Assembly (NCBI RefSeq): GCF_009496155.1
Contig: NZ_WIJP01000016.1
Span: 1 to 42,534, forward strand
Source: Streptococcus mitis
GTDB taxonomy: Bacteria; Bacillota; Bacilli; Lactobacillales; Streptococcaceae
Length of the DNA: 42,534 nt
Direction: 5' to 3'
How positions within the stretch are numbered: the stretch's first letter is position 1; every line of letters begins with the position of its first letter. The notes under the pieces are model-generated. The model was not told the origin of the DNA, ran no database searches, and was given only the letters and a program-made list of their open reading frames with translations. The translations under genes and the position numbers were made by a program. Shown piece by piece: positions 1 through 8,969 of the stretch.

Positions 1-3000
1 TTTCCGTCTACTGTGATCTCTTCTGGTGTGTAGCTTACTACATCTCCTTGATGAGTTTTTTCCGCTGGTACTGTGATTGCTATTGGTTGTCCTTTAGCTT
101 CATCTCCTACTTTCGGTTGGTATTTCAAAACTGTAGACACCACTCCCACATACACAGTTAACGGATCACTTTCTTTTCCTTGACTATCAACAGCTTTAAG
201 TACTACTGCATAGCTTCCTGAGGCTGTTGCTTTTCCTGGTGTTTCTGTTAATCCTGAAACAATTTTTACAGTTGGTGTACCATACGGTCTGTCAGCTTCA
301 TTTGTAACTTTATCTTCTCTATCTCCAACAGTTACTAGATTTTCTAGCATTGCTTTAGTAATACTTGTTCCTGATGGGAATACTTTACGTGCGTCAACGC
401 TACTTGCTTCTCTTCCTTTATAAGCTAATGTAGGTTTATTATTTGTTACAGAAACTACTTTCCAATTTCCTGCTGATGTGACTGCTTGTCTTGTTTCTGG
501 TTTGTAATCTACTCGTAATCCTAAACCAGTTCTGTAAGTAGCTGTATTATCCCCTGAAGCATTTTCTTCTTTAATACGAAGTTTTGAATTATTATATGAT
601 TCTTTTAATGTAATTGTTACAAGATTTTCTGCTTTATTTGATGCATTAACAGTATTAGTAATAGCTTGTACGAAATTATTTACATTCGTTACTCCTGCAG
701 GTGTTGCTGTAGAGTCTACTTGCCAGTCTCCACCATTTTGACTACGTACAAGAACGATACTTTTTGGTGTATTTCCTGTTTCTGTACTATTATGGAATCG
801 TAATTCCATTCGTTTTGCATCATGTGGTACTTTAACATCTATATGTTTACTACCTGCAATTGTTGTATTTACTGAGTAATCACCCATTTCAACAGCTTTA
901 ACATCACTAACTACACTAATATCGTCCGCAGTAGTAGAACCTTTAATTTTCGTTGTAACTGTTAAACCAGTTGGTTGAGTTGTTTCACCATTTTTAGCAA
1001 CCGATGTACGAAGTTTTACATCATCAGGAAGTGTTGCTGTCCACGTATTACCACTGATTCTTACTCCACCATTATTTTCACTTGTCAATACTCGGTTAGT
1101 TCCATCATTCAATGCAACAGACACTACTGTATTACTGCTATTAGCATTTAATCCACCTAATGTACCTGTAATAGTACGTGAAGTTGAAGTCACTTTATTA
1201 CTATCAAATGTTGGTTTTGGTGGCGTTACGTTCACCGTTACATTGATTGTCTTACTTGGTGTCGCTTGAGTTGCAGCTGGTAAATTATTCCCTGTTTGTG
1301 ATGGTGGTAATGTAACCTTCACTTGGAATGTTTGTTTACCTGATGTATTAGCTACCTTATTTCCTACCCATTCATAAGTTGTTCCATTAGGTAAAGTATC
1401 AGAGCCAGTAGCATTCTTCACAGCAGCTTTTGCCTGTTCGGCACTTAATGTAGTTCCTTGGCTAACAGAAACATTTTTACTATCTGCAATATCAAACACT
1501 TTATGCGTTAATGTCTCTGTATGTTCTAAATTGCCTGTAGTTGTATTAGGGTTTGTAAATCGACCATAATTATATCTACCAATGAATGTATAATTAGTTG
1601 TCCCTACAGGATCTGATGCAAGAGTTCTAGTAAAGTTCGTTTCTCTTTGCTCTGCTCCTCCACTACGTTTATAAAGCCAATTCATTCCCCCAGGAATATT
1701 GTTCCCTTTATTAACATAATAATCCGAATGTCCGTTACTTCGATTCACATCTTTAAAGTCATAAATTGTATTAGCAATCGGGAATGTATTAAGAACTTTA
1801 TAAGTTAAACGAACTTTTTTCGTTCTATTGTCTCCAAAATTAACGGTTGCTTCTACAGTTTTTGTTTCTTCACTTCCACTTCTTATATTGTTAGTGTCAA
1901 GTGTAGCTGTGACAGTTGCCCCCTGAGGTAAATCAACTCGTTGATTTCCTTCTTGTACTTGAATAAATCTCTTCAACTCATCTGCTGAAATCGTTTCTCC
2001 ACGTTTAACATTGATAATATCACGAGCTACTAGATTATAGCCTGTAACATTTCTATTTTCACTATTATCTGAACTTACAGAATAAGCTGTAGCGCCTTGT
2101 CCTCCACTAACTTTTACGACCGCATGAACTTGTTGTCCTTCTGTTAAGTTAGTTGTAAAGTTACTTGCGGATAACGTTGTCGTTCCGTTTCTATCTGTTA
2201 CAGTCTTACTAGCGACTTTAGTAGTTCCTTGATAGAGCTCAACCGTTACAGTTGCTCCTTTTTGTAATTGAGCATTTGTTGGAAGATTTTCTACAGTCAC
2301 ATTTGGTCTTGTACCTGCTGTACCGTTAAATTGAGGTTGAGATATTGTTGGCGCATTTGGCTTCACATTAAACGTTATTGGTATTGCTTTTTGTGTAGGT
2401 GAATAGATTGTATAATTTACACGATCTATTTCTTTCGTATTCTTCACACCAGGGAATACAGCTGTAGCAGTATACTTAGTAATAGTTCCTAACTCATTTA
2501 ACTGCGTACCATTAGCAACATCAGTAATTCTAGCATTTCTAAGATCGATCTCTTTCCATTTAAACTGCATTCCATCTGGATAGTACTTATTGTTCTCTAC
2601 AGTATCACTTTCTGCTACTTTGAAGTGATCACGAGGATTTCCTAATGTACTTCCAACCGCACGATTTTCTGTCGTACTATTTTTTGCTTGAATATCTACA
2701 ATACGATATTTAAATTTATATGTTTTGCTATTGCCATATTGGTCAGATGCTTCAACTGTTGCAATTTGTTCCCGTAATGTAGCATCATCTGCTACTTTAT
2801 TACTATCATCATCAGAAATTGTATGATTTAAAGTTGTAGATGTTCCTACAAGTTCTCTATCTACATTATTAACTTTATTAAAATAAACACCTTTTGGTAG
2901 GTTTCTTACCATCAAACTACCAATTCTACTTTCGTCTGTTACGTTAAATGTAGGATTAAATGCAGCTCCACGATAAATAATAAAACGATTATCATTCTCA

Positions 3001-5333
3001 TTTGTTGTTAATCTTTTTCCATTTAGTAACACTGTTGGTGGTTGTTTATCAGGAACTTCTGTTGGGATTACAGCATCACTTCGTTCAGAGGTCACTGTCC
3101 CACCATGCTCTACTATTGTCTCTGCTGTAATAGGATTGCCAGACAAAGCTTCCGAAACAGTAACAGTAGCTGTTGTACCAGTTGTTCTCCCTTCCCCAAT
3201 AAGTTTACCTCTATCATACAACCTAACTTTAGAATTATCTTTAACTCCACTTCCTACATCCACTCTAATCGATTGTCCTTTTAAACCTTTTTTATGTTCT
3301 ACTTCGCTGGCTTTAATAATCGGTTTTTTAGGCTTTACTTTTAGTGTTACGGTTGTCGAATTTGATGAATTATCATAATAGTTGGCAGTGACATTATACT
3401 GAAATACTCCAGCAGTATTAGTATTCGGTTGTCGTCCATTTGGCCAACTCCAACTCACATCACTAGGGAAGTGTGTAGTGTTATCATTTCGGACTACAAA
3501 ACCTGATGATACAGGATTACTTACATTCTCAATAGTTTCCCCAACTGTCTTTGTGACTTCTTTACCTTTAATCCGATATTCTTCATTTTGTTGAACGGTT
3601 GGCACTACTGGTCTATCTGGTACATTTGTATAGTTCTCACTAGCATTTTTTCCCGATACAAATACATAAGATTGGTTTGTTGTTGGTCTCTGAGTTCCAG
3701 CTATTGCTAATGTATAAGCTTCTTTTACCTTTTCTTCTGTTACACCTGGCTTTAACTTAGCCTTTACTTGCATATGCACAGCGTCTCTATCGTTAAGAGT
3801 TAGCACACCGATACCATATGACAATTTGCCGTACACACTATTTCTTGATACAGCCATTGCTAAAAAGGGATCATTATTGTTACTTTTAAAAGTATCCCTC
3901 ATATCTAATCCATAAGAGTCATTAGTGTGACGAATATCTAAATTATAATAATATGTTAATCCTTCCTTGGTTCTCTCATGTTCATGCAAGAAATCAAAAT
4001 TTGCTGTTCCTGTTTTAGAAAAATTCCTTGGATTTTGAGATAAAGTTCCAACATTCCCATTTTTTCGATATATTTCAAATTTCAAGTCCTTTAATGTATC
4101 ATCTTTGTAACCTCCATTAGATTTTAAATCTAAAATTTCAGGCTGCAAAATCAATTTATAAAATACTTGGTGAGTACTTCCACCCATCTCACGCCCGTCA
4201 TTATTAAAGAACACATCATAAACGACATACTTACTTCCATTAATGATTTCAAAACGAGCTGTCATATCAACTTTGTTTTCCGTAAATTGTCTATTTCCGT
4301 TTTGGAGATTCCCATTAAAATCAGAAGCACGAAAGCGTTGGTAACTTAAAATATTTTTTTCAGAAGTCCAATCTCGTGATACAGCTGCAGCTCTGTTACT
4401 TGTTCCCGATTCCATACTCTGACCATTTCGAGAATCACGTTTCCCTGAATGTTCACGAGTTACTGCTAAGACAAGTTTTTGCTCAGCTTGCTTACCTCGC
4501 TTCATCAATTCTTCAATTTCCGAAGCAGTTAATTTCGGATTCACTAACCCATTTTCGACAGAGCGGACAATTTCTTCTACTCCCTCCAAGAGTTTCTTAG
4601 TCTCAGGGCGTTCAATTTTTTTAGCAGTATCTAAGTAAGTGATTAAACTTTTAGAAAGCGCCTCCAATTTATCTTTATTAGCAGCACCTTCCTCTTTGTT
4701 GTCATCTTTTTGAACATCTTTGATTTCTTCAGCCTGATTAGTAGGAATCACAGCTTTATCAGATACTTTGAGCTCTTTTTTATCTTGAGCTTTAGAATCA
4801 GTTTTCTCTTCTTTGTTAGAAGTTTTATCTTCCGTCTTAGACTTAAGCTGACCTACTTGCTCTGTAAGAGATTGAACTCGACTTACTTGTCTTGTAAGCA
4901 CTTCCTGAGAAATGTCTTCTCCATCAAGTAAACGCTTATTTTCATCGGTTAATTGAGAAAGTTGATTAGATAGACTTAATAAACTTTCCTCGTCTGCTTT
5001 TGCAATCGCAGCTTGAAGTTCACTAATAGCCTGAACGAGAGGAGACTTATCCACTGGCTTCTGAGCAACAGTTGTTTTATCACCCTCTACTTCTTTTGAT
5101 TTCTCTATAAGATTCTCTTTAGGGGGAACTCCCTCTGTCAGTCCCGTAACACCAGCATTTACCTTTTCAGTATTAGCCGTAACAGGTGATACAGCTAAAG
5201 TATCTGCCTTAACCGCACCATTAGCGAAAAACATTAATGCCGCTACGGCAACACTTGCAGCACCAAAATGGTACTTACGAATAGAATAACGGTATAATTT
5301 TTCACCATTATCATTAGATTTTTTACCAAACAT
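1..5333 (-). CDS. Giant YSIRK-type surface protein with repeated Ig-like modules (partial, C-terminus off the left edge)
   Basis: Reading the minus strand from the ATG at 5333 gives a frame I followed as open to base 1 (1,777 codons, no stop in the window). The N-terminus MFGKKSNDNGEKLYRYSIRK followed by an Ala/Val-rich hydrophobic stretch is a YSIRK/GS signal peptide, the class used for septal export of cell-wall-anchored proteins. Residues ~45-300 are charged (Glu/Lys/Gln) and predicted to be an extended or coiled stalk. Residues ~310-570 look like a folded domain. The rest is a series of Ser/Thr/Val-rich beta modules ending in strands such as VTVNVTPPKPTF, typical of Ig-like/Rib-like repeats. 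An LPXTG motif is expected but would lie outside the window. The start is supported by AAAGGA 8 nt upstream. Function is inferred as adhesion or matrix binding; no specific ligand can be read from the sequence. Confidence 0.88.
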   Translation of the reverse strand, partial: MFGKKSNDNGEKLYRYSIRKYHFGAASVAVAALMFFANGAVKADTLAVSPVTANTEKVNAGVTGLTEGVPPKENLIEKSKEVEGDKTTVAQKPVDKSPLVQAISELQAAIAKADEESLLSLSNQLSQLTDENKRLLDGEDISQEVLTRQVSRVQSLTEQVGQLKSKTEDKTSNKEEKTDSKAQDKKELKVSDKAVIPTNQAEEIKDVQKDDNKEEGAANKDKLEALSKSLITYLDTAKKIERPETKKLLEGVEEIVRSVENGLVNPKLTASEIEELMKRGKQAEQKLVLAVTREHSGKRDSRNGQSMESGTSNRAAAVSRDWTSEKNILSYQRFRASDFNGNLQNGNRQFTENKVDMTARFEIINGSKYVVYDVFFNNDGREMGGSTHQVFYKLILQPEILDLKSNGGYKDDTLKDLKFEIYRKNGNVGTLSQNPRNFSKTGTANFDFLHEHERTKEGLTYYYNLDIRHTNDSYGLDMRDTFKSNNNDPFLAMAVSRNSVYGKLSYGIGVLTLNDRDAVHMQVKAKLKPGVTEEKVKEAYTLAIAGTQRPTTNQSYVFVSGKNASENYTNVPDRPVVPTVQQNEEYRIKGKEVTKTVGETIENVSNPVSSGFVVRNDNTTHFPSDVSWSWPNGRQPNTNTAGVFQYNVTANYYDNSSNSTTVTLKVKPKKPIIKASEVEHKKGLKGQSIRVDVGSGVKDNSKVRLYDRGKLIGEGRTTGTTATVTVSEALSGNPITAETIVEHGGTVTSERSDAVIPTEVPDKQPPTVLLNGKRLTTNENDNRFIIYRGAAFNPTFNVTDESRIGSLMVRNLPKGVYFNKVNNVDRELVGTSTTLNHTISDDDSNKVADDATLREQIATVEASDQYGNSKTYKFKYRIVDIQAKNSTTENRAVGSTLGNPRDHFKVAESDTVENNKYYPDGMQFKWKEIDLRNARITDVANGTQLNELGTITKYTATAVFPGVKNTKEIDRVNYTIYSPTQKAIPITFNVKPNAPTISQPQFNGTAGTRPNVTVENLPTNAQLQKGATVTVELYQGTTKVASKTVTDRNGTTTLSASNFTTNLTEGQQVHAVVKVSGGQGATAYSVSSDNSENRNVTGYNLVARDIINVKRGETISADELKRFIQVQEGNQRVDLPQGATVTATLDTNNIRSGSEETKTVEATVNFGDNRTKKVRLTYKVLNTFPIANTIYDFKDVNRSNGHSDYYVNKGNNIPGGMNWLYKRSGGAEQRETNFTRTLASDPVGTTNYTFIGRYNYGRFTNPNTTTGNLEHTETLTHKVFDIADSKNVSVSQGTTLSAEQAKAAVKNATGSDTLPNGTTYEWVGNKVANTSGKQTFQVKVTLPPSQTGNNLPAATQATPSKTINVTVNVTPPKPTFDSNKVTSTSRTITGTLGGLNANSSNTVVSVALNDGTNRVLTSENNGGVRISGNTWTATLPDDVKLRTSVAKNGETTQPTGLTVTTKIKGSTTADDISVVSDVKAVEMGDYSVNTTIAGSKHIDVKVPHDAKRMELRFHNSTETGNTPKSIVLVRSQNGGDWQVDSTATPAGVTNVNNFVQAITNTVNASNKAENLVTITLKESYNNSKLRIKEENASGDNTATYRTGLGLRVDYKPETRQAVTSAGNWKVVSVTNNKPTLAYKGREASSVDARKVFPSGTSITKAMLENLVTVGDREDKVTNEADRPYGTPTVKIVSGLTETPGKATASGSYAVVLKAVDSQGKESDPLTVYVGVVSTVLKYQPKVGDEAKGQPIAITVPAEKTHQGDVVSYTPEEITVDG

Positions 5334-5393
5334 AAATATGTCCTTTCTATTGTTTCAGTAAAATAAGTTTAAAATCTTCGAGACACAATGGCT

Positions 5394-5429
5394 CAATAAT
5401 ATGTTATCTCTTTTAAAATAAAAAATCAA
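5394..5429 (-). promoter_or_regulatory. Probable promoter of the surface-protein gene
   Basis: On the minus strand TTGATT (5424-5429) and TAACAT (5401-5406) are 17 nt apart, which places the start site near 5394 and gives a ~60-nt leader before the ATG at 5333. A short palindrome ACATCT-aa-AGATGT (5445-5458) lies just upstream of the -35 and could be an operator. This is a motif call only. Confidence 0.45.
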
Positions 5430-5495
5430 GTATTTTCATAAACAACATCTAAAGATGTAAACGCTGTAATCGTACTATTTCAAGGCATTTCTGTA

Positions 5496-5519
5496 ATATA
5501 TATATATATATATATATAT
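5496..5519. repeat. (AT)12 dinucleotide tract
   Basis: Twelve uninterrupted AT units, ~100 bp upstream of the predicted promoter of the surface-protein gene and ~165 bp from its start codon. Tracts of this kind can change length by slipped-strand mispairing. Confidence 0.95.
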
Positions 5520-5579
5520 GCAACGCTTATTGTGCCGCATTTTTAGACTATATATTATAAAAATTTAATATAAACAAAA

Positions 5580-5616
5580 AACAGATTTTACCTTTTGCTT
5601 CGGAAAAATCTGTCAT
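5580..5616 (-). terminator. Hairpin terminator downstream of the Rpn region
   Basis: ACAGATTTT and AAAATCTGT form a 9-bp stem. On the minus strand it is followed by a T-rich run (TTTTTTGTTT), so it ends transcription coming from the Rpn gene before the surface-protein promoter. The plus-strand side is also T-rich, so it may work in both directions. Confidence 0.6.
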
Positions 5617-5679
5617 TATTTTATTTTAAATGGTAGATTGCCTGTCCTTACATTTTATGGATAAAGCTTATTGCTTAGC

Positions 5680-6510
5680 AAAAAGCTTGTTCTCAAAAAA
5701 CTCCAACTATGGCTTGCGAACGCTATCCTTGCTGGTTTCTCTGTATTTTTAGGTTTTACTAATGATAGTCTTTCAATAGTGACTCAAATTCAGCGACGGT
5801 CATACCCAATTGCTGACTTGCAATCTCAGGTGTCAGGATACCTTGACGAACCATATCTAGGAAGGCAAAAAGTTTCCCTTCTTCTCTTCCCTCAACTTTC
5901 CCACGTTCTAATCCTTTTTCTTCAGCTTGCTCCAAAGCATAGTCCTGTGCTAACAAGGCCTGTTCTTCTCGCATACGTAGTTGACTAAACATTTTCCTGT
6001 CCTCCTCGGACCAGCTCTTATAGTCCAGCAGTTGATCTGCCTGACTGATGGCTCGCTCAGGTTCTTGGGTAAAGGGTTTATTCCCGAAAAACTCCAACCA
6101 CGGTTTGCGAACGCTATCCTTGCTGGTTTCTCTGTATTTTTAGGTTTTACTAATGATAGTCTTTCAATAGTGACTCAAATTCAGCGACGGTCATACCCAA
6201 TTGCTGACTTGCAATCTCAGGTGTCAGGATACCTTGACGAACCATATCTAGGAAGGCAAAAAGTTTCCCTTCTTCTCTTCCCTCAACTTTCCCACGTTCT
6301 AATCCTTTTTCTTCAGCTTGCTCCAAAGCATAGTCCTGTGCTAACAAGGCCTGTTCTTCTCGCATACGTAGTTGACTAAACATTTTCCTGTCCTCCTCGG
6401 ACCAGCTCTTATAGTCCAGCAGTTGATCTGCCTGACTGATGGCTCGCTCAGGTTCTTGGGTAAAGGGTTTATTCCCAAAAAACTCCAACCACGGTTTACG
6501 AACCGCATCT
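5680..6510 (-). repeat. 391-bp tandem duplication of the Rpn gene 3' end (two full copies plus a truncated third)
   Basis: The sequence starting at 5761 recurs at 6152 with an offset of exactly 391 bp and appears identical for at least ~320 bp; the offset is the same at other landmarks (6101 vs 6492). A third, truncated and more diverged copy of the repeat start lies at about 5680-5770. The unit is not a multiple of 3, so extra copies are not in frame with the intact gene. The near-identity points to recent duplication or ongoing gene conversion. Confidence 0.93.
5759..6097 (-). pseudogene. Duplicated C-terminal part of the Rpn protein (112-codon ORF)
   Basis: This ORF encodes the last ~111 residues of the intact Rpn protein at 6150-7061 with the same sequence, ending in the same SLLKDYH tail. 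It has no catalytic core. The only available start is a TTG (6095-6097) without a clear Shine-Dalgarno; the frame is closed by a TAA about 40 nt upstream of it. It lies ~50 nt downstream of the intact gene's stop and would probably be co-transcribed. It is most simply a dead duplication. An alternative is that it is translated as a free C-terminal fragment, which would matter because separate short C-terminal Rpn products act as inhibitors in enteric bacteria (see findings). Confidence 0.6.
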
Positions 6511-7061
6511 TTGCTGGTTTCTCTGTATTTTTTTAGTTCCAAGAACGCCATCTTGACCAGATGGTTTTCTTGTCCATTATTGGTTATGGTTAAAACCTCT
6601 CCTGTAGTGTCCTCTCGCATGCTAAAGCTATGAAAAGCAAAATCATCTGAGAAATAATTACTATCCACAATAGCGATAGCGTATACGGGTGCGATGTGTT
6701 TATAACTCTGATGAGTATTTCCTTCTTGCTGGCGAATTTTTTCAAGATTTTGATTGACCTGACTGCACAAGTAAGCCCACAAACGATTAATGAAAAAATT
6801 CTGATGATGCACCTGAATCTCAATGATAACTTGAGTGCCATTATCTAGTTCAGCTAAAACATCTATACTGGTATAGAAATCCTGAGCCGAGTACGGCAGG
6901 GAAGGCAAGACATGAATATTGCTTCCCTCCAAAATAGTTACATTTTTAGCTGATAAGTCCAGCATATCGCGAATAAATTGACAAGTGATTTCTGGATTAC
7001 TGAAGATTTTCTTAGCAACCAAGTCATTAGTTGGGCTGATGCCCGGATGACGTACAGTCAT
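6150..7061 (-). CDS. Rpn-family PD-(D/E)XK nuclease / putative transposase
   Basis: 303 residues from the ATG at 7061. I chose this start over one 18 codons upstream because AAAGGAGG lies 6 nt before it. The protein has the family opening (TNDLVAKKIFSNPE, residues 11-24) and a likely PD-(D/E)XK core: Asp67 in the SID motif, then Glu81-Ile-Gln83 in VIIEIQ. The C-terminal third is Glu/Gln/Lys-rich (EQAEEKGLERGKVEGREEGK), typical of the PDDEXK_2/Rpn family. Family members in E. coli (RpnA-E) promote RecA-independent recombination and cleave DNA, and some act in phage defence. The 3' end is tandemly duplicated immediately downstream. The gene looks intact; its activity is not demonstrated. Confidence 0.85.
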   Translation of the reverse strand: MTVRHPGISPTNDLVAKKIFSNPEITCQFIRDMLDLSAKNVTILEGSNIHVLPSLPYSAQDFYTSIDVLAELDNGTQVIIEIQVHHQNFFINRLWAYLCSQVNQNLEKIRQQEGNTHQSYKHIAPVYAIAIVDSNYFSDDFAFHSFSMREDTTGEVLTITNNGQENHLVKMAFLELKKYRETSKDAVRKPWLEFFGNKPFTQEPERAISQADQLLDYKSWSEEDRKMFSQLRMREEQALLAQDYALEQAEEKGLERGKVEGREEGKLFAFLDMVRQGILTPEIASQQLGMTVAEFESLLKDYH

Positions 7062-7242
7062 ACTTTTCCTCCTTTTATTATACCACAGTTTTAAATCTAA
7101 GCTCACTAGATTCACTGCTACTATCTATTTATTCGGAAAAAGTAGAAAGAGTAGAGAAAATTAGGAGAAATTTCAAACTATATTATTTATCTGAAAGAGA
7201 GGGGTGCCCACCATGGATATTATAAATCTGATAAAAAACAAA

Positions 7243-7265
7243 AGAGTTAGCCTAAGCTAACTCTT
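7243..7265 (-). terminator. Terminator after tRNA-Leu
   Basis: AGAGTTAG and CTAACTCT form a hairpin directly downstream of the tRNA on the minus strand, followed by TTTTGTTTTTT. Confidence 0.75.
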
Positions 7266-7271
7266 ATCCTA

Positions 7272-7357
7272 TGCGGAGAGAGGGACTTGAACCCTCACGA
7301 CCTAAAGCGGTCACAGGATCCTTAGTCCTGCGCGTCTGCCAATTCCGCCATCCCCGC
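7272..7357 (-). tRNA. tRNA-Leu (anticodon AAG)
   Basis: The 86-nt minus-strand sequence folds as a class II tRNA. The acceptor stem is GCGGGGA with TCTCCGC, with discriminator A. The anticodon stem CAGGA/TCCTG closes the loop CTAAGGA (anticodon AAG), there is a long variable arm, and the T-arm contains GGTTCAAGTCC. CCA is not encoded. It reads the CUU/CUC leucine codons. Confidence 0.93.
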
Positions 7358-7438
7358 GTCGATTACTTTACTAGTATATCAACTTTTAGGATGCTTGTCA
7401 ACACTTTTTTCAAATTTTTTTCATTTTCACCAACCAAG

Positions 7439-8014
7439 TTACTCTGAAATTTCATTTAGATTTTCATCTACTAACTTAGCTCCAAGTGTATTTTTGAAAT
7501 GCCCTAGGGCAAATTGGTGATTTTCAGGCCAGATGGAAGCAACAGCTGGTTTAACAATCTCGATGTCATATCCTAGATTATAGGCGTCTATAGCTGTATG
7601 CAGGACACAAATATCCGTCAAGACCCCTGTTAAGATAACTGTAGAAACGCGACGCTCTCTCAGACGGATATCCAAATCAGTCCCTGAAAATGCTGAGTAA
7701 TGGCGTTTATCCATCCAAAAGACTCGACTGTCTGAACCATGCTCTTGATAAAAGGTCCCCAAATCTCCATATAAATTGCGTCCACTAGTCCCAATCAAAT
7801 TGTGAGGAGGAAATAATTTACTTTCTGGATGGAAACAATCATTTTCTTCGTGAGCATCGATGGTAAAGAAGATATAGTCTCCACGTTCAAATGCCAATCG
7901 AGTTACCTTGCTGATGGCATCTGAAATTGCCTGAGCTGGAGCGCCTGCTGTCAATTTTCCACTATCAGCCACAAAATCTTCTGTATAATCAATCGAAATT
8001 AAAGCCTTAGTCAT
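7439..8014 (-). CDS. pncA: Nicotinamidase (cysteine hydrolase, isochorismatase fold)
   Basis: 191 residues. It converts nicotinamide to nicotinate for NAD salvage. The catalytic triad can be read: the Asp in IDYTEDF (residues 8-14), a Lys region before the metal-binding DAHEENDCFHPES segment (~53-65), and the nucleophilic Cys in GVLTDICVLHTA (~132). Its ATG overlaps the codY stop by one base (TAATG), so it is translationally coupled to codY. Length and motifs match PncA; another isochorismatase-like hydrolase is possible but less likely. Confidence 0.88.
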   Translation of the reverse strand: MTKALISIDYTEDFVADSGKLTAGAPAQAISDAISKVTRLAFERGDYIFFTIDAHEENDCFHPESKLFPPHNLIGTSGRNLYGDLGTFYQEHGSDSRVFWMDKRHYSAFSGTDLDIRLRERRVSTVILTGVLTDICVLHTAIDAYNLGYDIEIVKPAVASIWPENHQFALGHFKNTLGAKLVDENLNEISE

Positions 8015-8802
8015 TAGTAATCTCTTTTCTTCACTTCTTCAAAAATATCTGTAATCAAGACCTTAAGATAGGTTCCCTTCATTCCAAGTGAGCGACTTTC
8101 AATAATCCCCGCAGATTCAAGTTTACGAAGGGCATTGACAATCACAGAACGGGTGATTCCGATACGGTCTGCAATCACAGACGCAGTTAACTGACCTTCA
8201 TTTCCATTTAATTCCCCTAAAATTGCTGAAACAGCACGGAGTTCGGAGTAAGATAGGGTGTTAACCGCCATGGTAACAGCAGTACGGCGACGGATATTTT
8301 TCTCATCTTCCTCACGCTGGAAGTTGAGAAGTTGAATTCCAACAACGGTACTGGCAATCTCAACAAGAATCAAGTCCTCGTCTTCGAATTTTTTATCATT
8401 GCGCCAAATAATCAAAGAACCAAGTCGAATCCCTGATACATGAATCGGTGCAATAGTCGTCAAGCCATCAGGAAAATCAGCACGACTTTCCACAGGAAAA
8501 ATACTTAAATCATGATCAACTGTCAGATTGGCTTCTGTATCGTAAATCATGTTCGCACCTTGAATATAGTCATCAGGGAAAATCTTAGTTTGGAAGAATT
8601 GCTCTACACGATCTGTATTGGTTTTGTAACGCATAAAATAGCCAAGGAGACGTCCCTTGCTATTGACGATACAAGCGTTACAGTCAATAATATCTGCCAA
8701 TTGACGGGTAATCGCATTGTAGGGAAGTTCTTCCTGCAACTGCTCGTCTGAGCGCTTCAGGATAGAAGTAATTTTTCTAGTTTTTTCTAATAAATGTGCC
8801 AT
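8014..8802 (-). CDS. codY: GTP- and branched-chain-amino-acid-sensing global repressor CodY
   Basis: 262 residues, the normal CodY length. The N-terminal GAF domain (1-~155) binds isoleucine/valine; the C-terminal winged helix-turn-helix contains [21 protein letters not shown] (about 205-225). In Firmicutes CodY represses amino-acid uptake and biosynthesis genes in rich conditions, and it is essential or nearly so in pneumococcus. It is transcribed ahead of pncA with a one-base overlap. Its own promoter carries a CodY-box-like sequence, so autoregulation is likely. Confidence 0.97.
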   Translation of the reverse strand: MAHLLEKTRKITSILKRSDEQLQEELPYNAITRQLADIIDCNACIVNSKGRLLGYFMRYKTNTDRVEQFFQTKIFPDDYIQGANMIYDTEANLTVDHDLSIFPVESRADFPDGLTTIAPIHVSGIRLGSLIIWRNDKKFEDEDLILVEIASTVVGIQLLNFQREEDEKNIRRRTAVTMAVNTLSYSELRAVSAILGELNGNEGQLTASVIADRIGITRSVIVNALRKLESAGIIESRSLGMKGTYLKVLITDIFEEVKKRDY

Positions 8803-8828
8803 TTTTCACCTCGAATTTAATCGCTATC

Positions 8829-8873
8829 ATTATAACATAAACAGCTTGAATTTTCAATTATTATCTGAAAATT
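8829..8873 (-). promoter_or_regulatory. codY promoter with overlapping CodY box
   Basis: On the minus strand TTGAAA (8852-8857) and TATAAT (8829-8834) are separated by 17 nt, with an extended TGn before the -10. AATTTTCAGATAATA (8859-8873) matches the CodY consensus AATTTTCWGAAAATT at 13 of 15 positions and lies immediately upstream of the -35, a position suited to repression of its own gene. Confidence 0.75.
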
Positions 8874-8933
8874 GCTTATTTAATTGCAATTTGAAAAAAC
8901 AAGAATATTTTTAATTAAATTGCTTCTTTTCTA

Positions 8934-8962
8934 TTGACAAGTTCCCTATTTTTGTGTATTAT
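8934..8962 (+). promoter_or_regulatory. Strong plus-strand promoter between codY and cshA
   Basis: A perfect TTGACA (8934-8939) is followed after 17 nt by TATTAT (8957-8962). No protein-coding gene follows on this strand, so it points to a non-coding transcript or antisense RNA. Confidence 0.6.
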
Positions 8963-8969
8963 AATATTA

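Noticed and set aside
3042..4931. Short plus-strand ORFs opposite the surface-protein gene
   Set aside because: They lie on the opposite strand of an intact long coding frame and show no ribosome sites or family features.
5671..6379. Plus-strand ORFs of 105 and 132 residues over the Rpn duplication
   Set aside because: They repeat because the DNA is duplicated; the coding frame is on the minus strand.
7062..7115. Upstream start of the Rpn ORF
   Set aside because: The ATG at 7061 has a strong AAAGGAGG and family-typical MTVRHPGISPTND start.
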